Below are positions 24,851-32,342 of a DNA stretch of 47,451 bases, piece after piece. The stretch spans positions 1 to 47,451 of the forward strand of contig CANQJF010000014.1 in assembly GCA_947624225.1 (NCBI GenBank), given 5' to 3'. The first letter of the stretch is position 1; every line of letters starts with the position of its first letter. The position numbers and the translations under genes are program-made. The stretch is from an uncultured Clostridia bacterium (GTDB taxonomy: Bacteria; Bacillota; Clostridia; Christensenellales; Borkfalkiaceae). Below the pieces are notes generated by a model. That model was not told the origin of the DNA. It saw nothing but the letters and a program-made list of their open reading frames with translations, and ran no database searches.

Positions 24851-26071
24851 ATGTCAGACGCAAATCGAACAACCGCAGATGCACTTGCAAGGCGGGTCAG
24901 CAGGATCACGCCCTCGCTCACGCTGTCGATCAGCGCGCGGGCCAAGGCGATGAAGAAAGCGGGGGAGAACGTCATCTCTTTCGGGGCGGGCGAGCCAGAT
25001 TTTTCCACGCCCGAGCACATCACAGAAGCCGCACGCGCCGCGCTCGAAAAGGGATATACCAAGTATACGCCCGCGGCCGGGTTGCCCGAGTTGCGCCGCG
25101 CCATATGCAGCAAATTCCGCCGCGACAACGGGTTGGATTACGAACCCTCCCAGATCGTGGTCTCCAACGGGGCCAAGCATTCGGTTTTTAACGCATGCTA
25201 TGCGCTCGTGGACGAGGGCGACGAGGTCATCATTCCCGCCCCCTATTGGCTGACCTACCCCGAGATCGTAAAGACGCTCGGCGGCGTGCCCGTCTTTGTC
25301 AAGGCGAGCAAACGGAACAACTTCAAGATCACGCCCGAGCAGCTCAGAGCCGCCATCACGCCCAAGACCAAGCTGTTCATCTTCAATTCTCCCTGCAATC
25401 CCACGGGTGCGGTCTATTCGGAGGCCGAGGTGCGCGCCCTCGCCGAGGTGTGCGTGCAGGCGGGCATCTTCGTCCTGTCCGATGAGATTTACGAAAAACT
25501 CGTCTATGGGGAGACCAAGCCCTTTTCGTTTGCCGCCTGCTCGGAGGAGGCCAAGGCGCTGACGGTGACGGTGAACGGCCTCTCCAAGACCTATGCCATG
25601 ACGGGTTGGCGCATCGGTTACCTCGCGGCACCCAAGGAGATCGCCGCGGCGATCGATTCTTTCCAGAGCCATTCGACGAGCAATCCCAACTCCATTGCAC
25701 AGTACGCGGCCATCACGGCGCTCTCCTCCTCGGAGGCGGCAGTGGAGGAAATGGTGGCGCGGTTTGCAAGGCGCAGGCTGGCTTTGATCGAGCGCATCTC
25801 GGACATGGGTGGGGTCTATTGCATCATCCCCGACGGCGCATTCTATGCAATGCTCGTCGTGAGCGGGCTATACGGCAAGCGCTTCGGGAGCAGAAAGATC
25901 GAAAGTTCCATGGACTTTGCCGAGGTGCTCCTCGATGCCGCAAAGGTCGCCGTGGTGCCCGGAGCGGCTTTCGGCGCGGACGACTGTGTACGCCTCTCCT
26001 ATTCGCTCTCCATGCAGGAGATGTTGGAGGGGCTGGGCCGCATCGACGCTTTCATCCAAAGCCTCGATTGA
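24851..26071 (+). CDS. Aspartate/aromatic aminotransferase (class I)
   Basis: 406 residues. PLP fold-type I: SFGAGEPDFSTPEHI, SNGAKHSVFNACYALVDEGDEV, FNSPCNPTGAVYS (Asn), LSDEIYEKLVYG (Asp/Tyr), the PLP lysine in LSKTYAMTGWRIGY, and the C-terminal Arg in the VRLSYS region. Most like aspartate aminotransferase (aspB) of Gram-positives; precise amino acid specificity cannot be read from sequence. AAGG sits 6 bases before the ATG. Promoter not identified; the upstream DNA is repeat mosaic. Confidence 0.9.
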   Translation: MSDANRTTADALARRVSRITPSLTLSISARAKAMKKAGENVISFGAGEPDFSTPEHITEAARAALEKGYTKYTPAAGLPELRRAICSKFRRDNGLDYEPSQIVVSNGAKHSVFNACYALVDEGDEVIIPAPYWLTYPEIVKTLGGVPVFVKASKRNNFKITPEQLRAAITPKTKLFIFNSPCNPTGAVYSEAEVRALAEVCVQAGIFVLSDEIYEKLVYGETKPFSFAACSEEAKALTVTVNGLSKTYAMTGWRIGYLAAPKEIAAAIDSFQSHSTSNPNSIAQYAAITALSSSEAAVEEMVARFARRRLALIERISDMGGVYCIIPDGAFYAMLVVSGLYGKRFGSRKIESSMDFAEVLLDAAKVAVVPGAAFGADDCVRLSYSLSMQEMLEGLGRIDAFIQSLD

Positions 26072-26187
26072 GGCGCTTCGGGCGACAACGGGTTTTGGGA
26101 GAAAGGCCCCGCGCACGGCAAAAGTATGCAAAAGAGCGGGGAGGCGCGACTTTCCGCAAAAAAATTTTTTTATTTTTGCAAACCCCC

Positions 26188-26216
26188 TTGAAAAATGCGG
26201 GGAAAGTTGATACAAT
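26188..26216 (+). promoter_or_regulatory. Promoter of the small P-loop protein gene
   Basis: TTGAAA (26188-26193), 17-base spacer, TACAAT (26211-26216). Confidence 0.8.
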
Positions 26217-26234
26217 AATAATACCAAAACAGGC

Positions 26235-26250
26235 AGCGCCGGAAGGCGCT
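26235..26250 (+). promoter_or_regulatory. GNRA-loop hairpin abutting the Shine-Dalgarno
   Basis: AGCGCC-GGAA-GGCGCT is a 6-bp perfect stem with a GGAA (GNRA) loop, directly followed by AAGGAGG. It may protect the 5' end or tune initiation. Confidence 0.6.
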
Positions 26251-26263
26251 AAGGAGGATCTTC

Positions 26264-26671
26264 ATGATCAAAATCATCTGCGGGCCCAAGGGCAGCGGCA
26301 AAACAAAGCGCATCATCGATCAGGCAAACGCCACTGTCAGCTCCGCCAAGGGGCATCTCGTCTTTATCACCGATACCAAGCGGTATATGTACGACGTCAA
26401 TCGCAACATCCGCTTCATCGATGTGACGGACTATTCCATTGCGGGGGAGGACGCGCTTTGCGGGTTCATCAAGGGCGTGATCGCGGGCAACTACGACAAC
26501 GAGTATGTCTATGTCGACGGCGTCGCGCGCATTGCGGGTAAGGGCATCGGCGAAATGGCCCAGCTCTTCTACATGCTTGAAAAGGTCTCCACGAGCCGCG
26601 GGATGCAAATTTGGATCACTTGCAGCTGTGCAGAGGAGGAACTCCCGGATTTCGCAAAGAAATACCTTTGA
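26264..26671 (+). CDS. Small P-loop NTPase, function unknown
   Basis: 135 residues. MIKIICGPKGSGKTKRIID is a clear Walker A (GPKGSGKT). VYVDGVARIAGKG could act as Walker B, with hydrophobics before Asp. A C-rich region near the end (TCSCAEEELP) is odd. Too short for the RecA-type motor families. It lies between aminotransferase and threonine synthase but has its own promoter, so I do not infer a role in amino acid synthesis. Confidence 0.82.
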   Translation: MIKIICGPKGSGKTKRIIDQANATVSSAKGHLVFITDTKRYMYDVNRNIRFIDVTDYSIAGEDALCGFIKGVIAGNYDNEYVYVDGVARIAGKGIGEMAQLFYMLEKVSTSRGMQIWITCSCAEEELPDFAKKYL

Positions 26672-26701
26672 GATAGCAAATTTTACGGTCGGCTGAAACA
26701 C

Positions 26702-26725
26702 GTCCCGCGCACGCGCGGGACGCTT
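26702..26725 (+). terminator. Terminator-like hairpin after the P-loop gene
   Basis: GTCCCGCGC (26702-26710) and GCGCGGGAC (26713-26721) are exact inverted copies, followed by only three T's (GCTTTGC), so efficiency is uncertain. Confidence 0.55.
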
Positions 26726-26787
26726 TGCGCATATAAATGCGTTTAAATTGGCGCCGCGGCGTCAATCATTACAGGCAGAGGAAACAT

Positions 26788-28278
26788 ATGGATCTGATCA
26801 GCACGAGAGGGGGAGAACGGGTCACGGCGGCACAGGCGGTCGTGCAGGGGATCGCGTCCGACGGCGGGCTCTTTGTCCCCGAGACTTTCCCCTCGGTCAG
26901 CGCGGAAGAATTCGAGGCCATGGCGGGGATGGATTACCCCGAACGCGCGGCGCTCATTTTAAAAAAATACTTCGACGAGTATGACGGCGAAGCGTTGCTT
27001 GCCGCCCTGAAAGAGGCATATGCGAAGTTCGAGGGCGACGATCCCGCCCCCCTCGTGCGCATGGAAAGCGGCATGTATCTGCTCGAACTCTATCACGGCC
27101 CGACATGCTCCTTTAAGGACATGGCCCTCTCCGTTTTGCCCTATTTGCTCAAAAAGGGGTGCGAGCTCCTCGGCAAGAAAGACAAGGTTTTCATCCTCAC
27201 GGCGACGAGCGGAGACACCGGCAAGGCTGCCCTCGAAAACTTTGCGGGTGCGGAGGGCGTAAAGCTCATGGTCTTTTATCCCGAGGACGGCGTCTCCAAG
27301 ATGCAGAAGCAGCAGATGTGCACGCAGGACGGCGACAATGTCAACGTCGTGGCCGTGCGCGGCAACTTTGACGACTGCCAGACGGGCGTCAAGAAGATCT
27401 TCGGCTCGGAAAAGTGCCGTAAACAGATCGAGGAAAAGGGGTATCTGCTCACCTCGGCCAATTCCGTCAACTTCGGCCGCCTTGCGCCCCAGATCTGCTA
27501 TTACTTCTCCGCCTATCTCGACCTCGTCACGTCGGGGCAGATCGGCATGGGGGACCTCGTGGACTTTGCCGTGCCCACAGGCAATTTCGGCGACATCTTG
27601 GCCGCCTACTATGCAAAGCGCATGGGCCTGCCCGTGGGGACGCTCATCTGTGCCTCCAACAAGAACAACGTGCTCACGGATTTTTGGCGGACGGGTGCAT
27701 ACGACGCCAAGCGGCCTTTCTACCGCACCATGTCGCCCTCGATGGACATCCTCATTGCCTCCAATTTGGAGCGGCTCATCTTCGAGCTCACGGGGCGGAA
27801 CGCGGCGCGCACCTCCGGGCTCATGGAGGCGCTCGCAAAGTCCGGCCGCTATTCCCTCTCCACCGAGGAGCACCGCAAATTGAAAGCGGAATTCTATGCG
27901 GGCTGCACTTCGGAGGACGAGACGGTGGAGTGTATTTATGACTTCTTCGAGGAATACGGCTACCCGATGGACACGCACACGGGCGTGGCGATGAATGTGG
28001 CTCAAAGGTATGAAGAGAAGTTAAAGGAGGACCCCATGTCCGAGACACACCCCATCGTGGTGGTGTCAACGGCGAGTCCGTATAAGTTCCCGCAAGACGT
28101 CTTGTATGCGCTCACGGGCAACGACGTGAAGGACTCTTTCAAGGGCGTGAAGCGCATTCACCTGCTCACCGCGATGAAAGTGCCCGACCCCATCAAGGCG
28201 GTGCGCTATAAGCCCATCCGCTTCAAGACGACGGTCTCCGCCGAAAAAATGTTTGATGAGGTTTTAAAATTTTTGTAA
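26788..28278 (+). CDS. thrC: Threonine synthase
   Basis: 496 residues. Converts O-phosphohomoserine to threonine with PLP. LISTRGGERVTAAQAV and GIASDGGLFVPE are the family N-terminus; the PLP lysine is in GPTCSFKDMALSVLP; then ILTATSGDTGKAA and VPTGNFGDILAAYYAKRMG bind the cofactor phosphate and substrate. Length fits the fungal/Gram-negative-like long form. AGAGG before the ATG at 26788; the frame is open upstream to 26737. Confidence 0.96.
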   Translation: MDLISTRGGERVTAAQAVVQGIASDGGLFVPETFPSVSAEEFEAMAGMDYPERAALILKKYFDEYDGEALLAALKEAYAKFEGDDPAPLVRMESGMYLLELYHGPTCSFKDMALSVLPYLLKKGCELLGKKDKVFILTATSGDTGKAALENFAGAEGVKLMVFYPEDGVSKMQKQQMCTQDGDNVNVVAVRGNFDDCQTGVKKIFGSEKCRKQIEEKGYLLTSANSVNFGRLAPQICYYFSAYLDLVTSGQIGMGDLVDFAVPTGNFGDILAAYYAKRMGLPVGTLICASNKNNVLTDFWRTGAYDAKRPFYRTMSPSMDILIASNLERLIFELTGRNAARTSGLMEALAKSGRYSLSTEEHRKLKAEFYAGCTSEDETVECIYDFFEEYGYPMDTHTGVAMNVAQRYEEKLKEDPMSETHPIVVVSTASPYKFPQDVLYALTGNDVKDSFKGVKRIHLLTAMKVPDPIKAVRYKPIRFKTTVSAEKMFDEVLKFL

Positions 28279-28283
28279 ACGAG

Positions 28284-28306
28284 ATCCCGCCGAAAGCGGG
28301 ATTTTT
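28284..28306 (+). terminator. Terminator of thrC
   Basis: ATCCCGC (28284-28290), loop CGAAA, GCGGGAT (28296-28302), then T's. Confidence 0.9.
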
Positions 28307-28359
28307 CATTTTGTGAGACAAACCTTTACACAATTTTCACTTTTCCGCCCTCTCAGTCA

Positions 28360-28388
28360 TTGCAATTTACCACAAAATATGTTATACT
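28360..28388 (+). promoter_or_regulatory. Promoter of trpS with a long leader
   Basis: TTGCAA (28360-28365), 17-base spacer, TATACT (28383-28388). The start codon is over 310 bases further on, and repeat DNA fills most of that leader. Confidence 0.7.
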
Positions 28389-28419
28389 AATGGGGAAAAG
28401 GCGTCCCCTGTGCGCGCCC

Positions 28420-28670
28420 CGCACTCCGCAACCCAAAGTGGGGCGACAAGAGTGTCGGACTTCGTTTGAGGGGATACACTCAGTTCCGTTGGGGGTAGGC
28501 CTTACGATTGCGGAGCAATTCCAATTGTCATTCCGAGCCGAAATGGCATTACAACGTCCGAATTGCCTCTCCGCGAGGGAATCTTATTGCGACCAAGTAA
28601 AGTCGAGACCATGCTTTTGTCGCCACCCCACCCCCTTGGGGAGTCCCCCTCCCATGCTGGGGGCAAGTGT
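28420..28670. repeat. Repeat mosaic 6, in the trpS leader
   Basis: Fragments of C' interior (TTCGTTTGAGGGGATACACTC), module B (GTTGGGGGTAGGCC and ACCCCACCCCCTTGGGG) and a partial reverse module A (28525-28608). No T-box elements (no GGTGGNACCGCG-like sequence) are visible. Confidence 0.7.
28525..28608 (-). repeat. Module A, copy 6 (partial, reverse)
   Basis: TTGTCATTCCGAGCCGAAA...TCTCCGCGAGGGAATCTTA matches the reverse complement of the 3' half of copy 5; the other half is missing. Confidence 0.65.
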
Positions 28671-28705
28671 AATAAACCAAATCCCGTGAATCGTTCAGGT
28701 GTTCT

Positions 28706-29692
28706 ATGAAAGTTATGTATTCCGCCGTTCAGCCGAGCGGCAACCTCACGATCGGCAACTACATCGGAGCCGTCCGCAATTGGGTGCGGCTCCAACATGA
28801 ATACGAGTGCTTCTATGCCATTGCGGACATGCATGCCATCACGGTCAAGCAGGACCCCGCCGAGCTCAGGCGGCGCACCTTGGAGTTGGCCGCGCTGTAC
28901 GTTGCGTGCGGGATCGACCCCGAGCAGTGCGCCCTCTATGTGCAGTCGCATGTTTCCGCGCATGCCGAGCTGTGCTGGGTGCTCAATTCGCTCACCTATG
29001 TGGGCGAGGCGTCCCGCATGACGCAATTCAAGGACAAGAGCAGAAAACATGCCGACAACGTCAACATGGGGCTGATGGATTATCCTGTGCTGATGGCCGC
29101 CGACATTCTCCTCTACCAGACCGACTTCGTGCCCGTCGGCGCCGACCAAAAACAGCATGTCGAGTTGGCGCGCGACCTCGCGGAGCGATTCAATAAGCGT
29201 TACAGTGAGACTTTCAAGGTCCCCGAGCCGCTCATCGTGCAGGGAGAGGCGCGCATCTGCTCGTTGCAGGAGCCCGATAAAAAGATGTCCAAATCGGATG
29301 CCGATCCCAATGCGTCCGTATACCTCTCCGACGACCGCGACACCGTCATGCGCAAGTTTAAGCGCGCCGTGACGGACAGCGGCAACGAGATACTTTCCTC
29401 CCCCGAGAAGCCCGGGATCACCAATCTTCTCAACATCTACTGTGCCTTTCACGGGTGTACCATGTCCGAGGCGGAGAGCACGTTCGCGGGCATGGGGTAT
29501 GGCGATTTCAAGCTCGCGGTGGGGGAGACCGTCGCCGATGTGCTGGCGCCCATCCAGGCAGAAAAGGAGCGCCTGTTGAAAGAGAAAGACGTGCTCGCGG
29601 GCTATTTGAGCGCGGGCGCGGAGCGCGCTTTCAAGGCAGCGCGGAAAACGCTCTCCAAGGTCTACCGCAAGGTGGGCTTCTACCAAGGCTGA
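28706..29692 (+). CDS. trpS: Tryptophanyl-tRNA synthetase
   Basis: 328 residues. Class I: the HIGH-like signature reads TIGN within SAVQPSGNLTIGNYIGAVRNW, the DMHAI motif is present, and KMSKS is in PDKKMSKSDADP. Charges tRNA-Trp. Ends 2 bases before the DUF5685 gene. The weak AGGTG before ATG and the repeat-filled leader suggest that translation may be modulated. Confidence 0.97.
   Translation: MKVMYSAVQPSGNLTIGNYIGAVRNWVRLQHEYECFYAIADMHAITVKQDPAELRRRTLELAALYVACGIDPEQCALYVQSHVSAHAELCWVLNSLTYVGEASRMTQFKDKSRKHADNVNMGLMDYPVLMAADILLYQTDFVPVGADQKQHVELARDLAERFNKRYSETFKVPEPLIVQGEARICSLQEPDKKMSKSDADPNASVYLSDDRDTVMRKFKRAVTDSGNEILSSPEKPGITNLLNIYCAFHGCTMSEAESTFAGMGYGDFKLAVGETVADVLAPIQAEKERLLKEKDVLAGYLSAGAERAFKAARKTLSKVYRKVGFYQG
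29458..29469 (-). repeat. TCGGACATGGTA 12-mer, exact copy 5
   Basis: In trpS, antisense to it, read as Thr-Met-Ser. Confidence 0.8.
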
Positions 29693-29694
29693 CC

Positions 29695-30561
29695 ATGTTC
29701 GGATATGTAAAATACGATCTTCCCAACTTGCGCGTAAAGGACGTCGTGCTCTACAAGGCCCTCTATTGCGGCCTGTGCAAGGGCATCGCGCGCTCCTCCG
29801 GGCAGGCCGCCCGCATGGGGCTCACCTATGACCTCGCGTTTCTCTCCGCGCTGCTCCACAACATGATGGGCATCGATATTGAGATCGAGCAGCAAAATTG
29901 TTTTGAACACGCCATCCGCAAGCGTCCCATTCAAAAGGCGGATGCCCTCACCGATGAGCTCGGCGCCCTCAACACCGTCCTCTGTTACTACAAGTTGACG
30001 GACGACATCGAGGATGGGGAGCACGGAAAGGGGCGCAGGCTGTGGTTTCGGAGCGGCTTTCGGCGCGCGAAGAAGAAGTATCCCGCACTCGTCGCGCTCG
30101 TCGAGAAATTCATGCGCGAGCAGGAGAGCGTTCAAAAGCAAAAAGTTGCCTCGTTGGACATGGCGGCAGAGCCGACCGCGAATATGATGCAGGCGCTTGC
30201 GGAACACTTTCTTTCGGACATGGTTACCCCCGATGCGCTCGGTCTGTTCTATGCGCTGGGTAAATGGATCTACCTCATCGACGCGCTCGACGACTATGAA
30301 AAGGACGCAAAGAAAGGGGGCTACAATCCCTTTGTGCTCACCTATGGCGTGCACACCCGCGCGGAATTGATGCAAGAGAGCGGCGGCGACATCGCCTTTC
30401 TCTTCGACACGATGTTCTATTCGATGCGCGAGCATCTTGCGGGGATCACCTTTCATTTCAACCGCGACCTCACGGACAACGTCATTTTGCGCGGTCTCCC
30501 GCTCGAAACGCAGCGCGTGATGAAAGGCGAGCCCCCCGTCCGCATGAGCGTGAAGATTTGA
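29695..30561 (+). CDS. DUF5685 family protein
   Basis: 288 residues from MFGYVKYDLPNLRVKDVVLYKALYCGLCKGIA, the characteristic DUF5685 opening with its CGLC pair. It is rich in helices and has DDIEDG, LYALGKWIYLIDALDDYEKD and GGYNPF. The D-rich DALDDYEKD recalls isoprenoid-type helical folds, but no catalytic DDxxD pair is present. Commonly found beside DnaJ-like genes in clostridia, as here (31176). Follows trpS by 2 bases. Confidence 0.85.
   Translation: MFGYVKYDLPNLRVKDVVLYKALYCGLCKGIARSSGQAARMGLTYDLAFLSALLHNMMGIDIEIEQQNCFEHAIRKRPIQKADALTDELGALNTVLCYYKLTDDIEDGEHGKGRRLWFRSGFRRAKKKYPALVALVEKFMREQESVQKQKVASLDMAAEPTANMMQALAEHFLSDMVTPDALGLFYALGKWIYLIDALDDYEKDAKKGGYNPFVLTYGVHTRAELMQESGGDIAFLFDTMFYSMREHLAGITFHFNRDLTDNVILRGLPLETQRVMKGEPPVRMSVKI
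30214..30225 (+). repeat. TCGGACATGGTA 12-mer, one mismatch (TCGGACATGGTT)
   Basis: In the DUF5685 gene in sense orientation, read as Ser-Asp-Met-Val. Confidence 0.6.
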
Positions 30562-30618
30562 GCGTGGCGGACGTGCTGCCCCTCCATGGGTGAGGAGCGG
30601 CGACGCAGGCGCTCTTTA

Positions 30619-30807
30619 TGTCATTTCGAGCGGAGCGTTAGCGAAGTCGAGAAATCTCTACCTTATGATTTGTGCCTTAACTTGGTCGTAGTAAGATTTC
30701 TCGCAGATGAGCAGTTCGTTGAAAGTCAACCCCCATCGGCTACTTCGCCCATAGGGGCTCGTGTCGCCCTTAGTCTACAATAGAAGCCTCGGGCGGACGA
30801 AATGACA
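30619..30807 (+). repeat. Module A, copy 7
   Basis: TGTCATTTCGAGCGGAGCG to ACGAAATGACA; like copy 4 it lacks the internal boundary. Confidence 0.72.
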
Positions 30808-30908
30808 ATTTCGGGCGTGGGCGACCCAATTTGCCGAGCCCTGTCGGCTTGTTGTACGATGAAACGAACGAGAGACAGAGCTTGTTAAGGCGTAAAAGTG
30901 TATTTCCG

Positions 30909-30964
30909 TCGTAAATTTCTATGCCCTTATTTTTAAAAGGCTTCTATACGATAGAAATTTACGA
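30909..30964. repeat. Module D, copy 3 (reverse)
   Basis: TCGTAAATTTCTAT and ATAGAAATTTACGA ends as in copies 1 and 2; the interior is the reverse orientation (GCCCTTATTTTTAAAAGG). Confidence 0.78.
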
Positions 30965-31098
30965 AATCGTTCCAATTCCTTGCCTTAGCCCGAATTTATT
31001 TCGGGCGTGGGCGACCCAATTTGCCGAGCCCTGTCGGCTTGTTGTACGATGAAACGAACGAGAGACAGAGCTTGTTAAGGCGTAAAAGTGTATTTCCG

Positions 31099-31154
31099 TC
31101 GTAAATTTCTATGCCCTTATTTTTAAAAGGCTTCTATACGATAGAAATTTACGA
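31099..31154. repeat. Module D, copy 4 (reverse), next to the J-like gene
   Basis: Identical to copy 3. It ends 8 bases before the AAGGAG of the J-like gene, so it would form a leader hairpin. Confidence 0.78.
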
Positions 31155-31175
31155 AATATATTTTAAGGAGCAATT

Positions 31176-31778
31176 ATGAATCATTCTTATGAGATTTTCG
31201 GGCTCGATGAGAGCGCTTCCCTCGAAGAGGTGGAGGCGCGTTACAAGGAGCTCAAAGCCAAGTACAACGAGGAAAAGTGGCAGGACGGCGAGGCGGGCAA
31301 CAATGCCGCGCGCATGCTCGAAAAATTGGACGCCGCCTATGCCGACATCATGGATTCCCGCAGGGAAAAGAAGCAGGAGGGGTCCTCTTCCGCGTATGAA
31401 GAGGTCTCGGCTGCCATCCGCAGCGGGGATCTGAACCGCGCCCAACAGCTGCTCGACGCCCTCAACGAGCGCGACGCAGAGTGGCATTACCTCCAATCCG
31501 TCGTCTTTTATAAGAAGAATTGGATGAACGAGAGCAAGAAACAGCTGGAAATCGCCATGCAGATGGACGGCGGCAACCAAAAATACCGCACAGCCTATGA
31601 AAAACTCAAAGCGCGGGCGGATTACAACGGTCAGACGGGCGGCGCGCCCAACACCGAGCCCAACGTCTCCGCGCCCGACGAGCAGATGGGGGGCAATTGG
31701 TGCTCCAACTGTGCAAGCATCTGTTATACCACCCTCTGCATCAACTGCCTCTTCAACCTCTGCTGCAATTGTCGATGA
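31176..31778 (+). CDS. J-domain-like protein lacking HPD, with a cysteine-rich tail
   Basis: 200 residues. The start YEIFGLDESASLEEVEARYKELKAKY aligns with J-domain helices I and II, but the HPD tripeptide needed to stimulate DnaK is absent (KYNEEKW in its place). About 60-145 is helical and TPR-like (AAIRSGDLNRAQQLLDALNERDAEWHYL). The end NWCSNCASICYTTLC...CLFNLCCNCR has eight cysteines in about 27 residues, suggesting zinc binding. It is likely a diverged co-chaperone partner of DUF5685; AAGGAG before ATG. Confidence 0.85.
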   Translation: MNHSYEIFGLDESASLEEVEARYKELKAKYNEEKWQDGEAGNNAARMLEKLDAAYADIMDSRREKKQEGSSSAYEEVSAAIRSGDLNRAQQLLDALNERDAEWHYLQSVVFYKKNWMNESKKQLEIAMQMDGGNQKYRTAYEKLKARADYNGQTGGAPNTEPNVSAPDEQMGGNWCSNCASICYTTLCINCLFNLCCNCR

Positions 31779-31787
31779 GGCGGAGCG

Positions 31788-32339
31788 ATGAAGCGTCCTT
31801 CGAAGGCCTATGAGATCGCGCTCTCCGCAATCGCCTGTGCCGTGGCGGCTGCCGCGCTCACGCTCGGCTCCTATGTGGACGTCATGCTTGCGGCGGGGTA
31901 TCTCGTGGCCATCTTTGCCTTGATGGTCCCCCTCGCCAAGGACCAAATTTGGGGAAGCGCGCTTGCACTCATCGGCGCCTTTCTGCTCGCATTCTTTTTC
32001 TGTGGGCCGTCCGTCTTTCGCCTGTTGCCTTTCATCGCCTTTTTCGGGTGGCACCCCATCGTCAACCATCTTCAAATGAAGTACGTCAAGAAAAATTGGG
32101 TGCACGGGCTGATATTTTTGGGCAAGGCGGTGTGGTTCGACCTCGCCATGTGGCTGATGTGGGCGGTGGTGCTCGTTCCGTTTTTCGGGGTCGAATCCGC
32201 GACATGGTACCCCTTTGTGTCGCGTTACTTCTTTTGGGTGCTCTTCATCGGCGGTACGCTCTTTTTTATCGCCTATGATTTTATGATATTGTTGTGCAGA
32301 AAGTCGATCGCCGGCATTCTGGCACGGATCAGGAGGTAA
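31788..32339 (+). CDS. Multi-pass membrane protein, family unassigned
   Basis: 183 residues with about five hydrophobic segments (ALSAIACAVAAAALTL; VMLAAGYLVAIFALMVPLA; ALALIGAFLLAFFF; FDLAMWLMWAVVLVPFFGV; FFWVLFIGGTLFFIAYDFMIL). No enzyme or transporter motif; PFIAFFGWHPIVNHL is the most distinctive stretch. It lies 9 bases after the J-like gene and 3 before the rRNA methyltransferase gene, so it is likely co-transcribed with both. Confidence 0.8.
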   Translation: MKRPSKAYEIALSAIACAVAAAALTLGSYVDVMLAAGYLVAIFALMVPLAKDQIWGSALALIGAFLLAFFFCGPSVFRLLPFIAFFGWHPIVNHLQMKYVKKNWVHGLIFLGKAVWFDLAMWLMWAVVLVPFFGVESATWYPFVSRYFFWVLFIGGTLFFIAYDFMILLCRKSIAGILARIRR

Positions 32340-32342
32340 GGG

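Larger units (their letters stand above)
30562..31157. repeat. Repeat mosaic 7 between DUF5685 and the J-like gene
   Basis: Module B fragment (about 30577-30606), module A copy 7 (30619-30807), then a direct repeat of 159 bp (30809-30967 and 30999-31157) separated by 31 bp, offset 190 bp. Each copy ends in module D. No gene in this stretch. Confidence 0.82.

Noticed and set aside
24313-25128. 271-residue minus-strand frame across repeat mosaic 5
   Set aside because: Its sequence is translated repeat modules plus the antisense of the aminotransferase start; no domain.
28389-28705. T-box riboswitch before trpS
   Set aside because: No specifier stem or GGTGGNACCGCG-like antiterminator sequence; the leader is repeat fragments.
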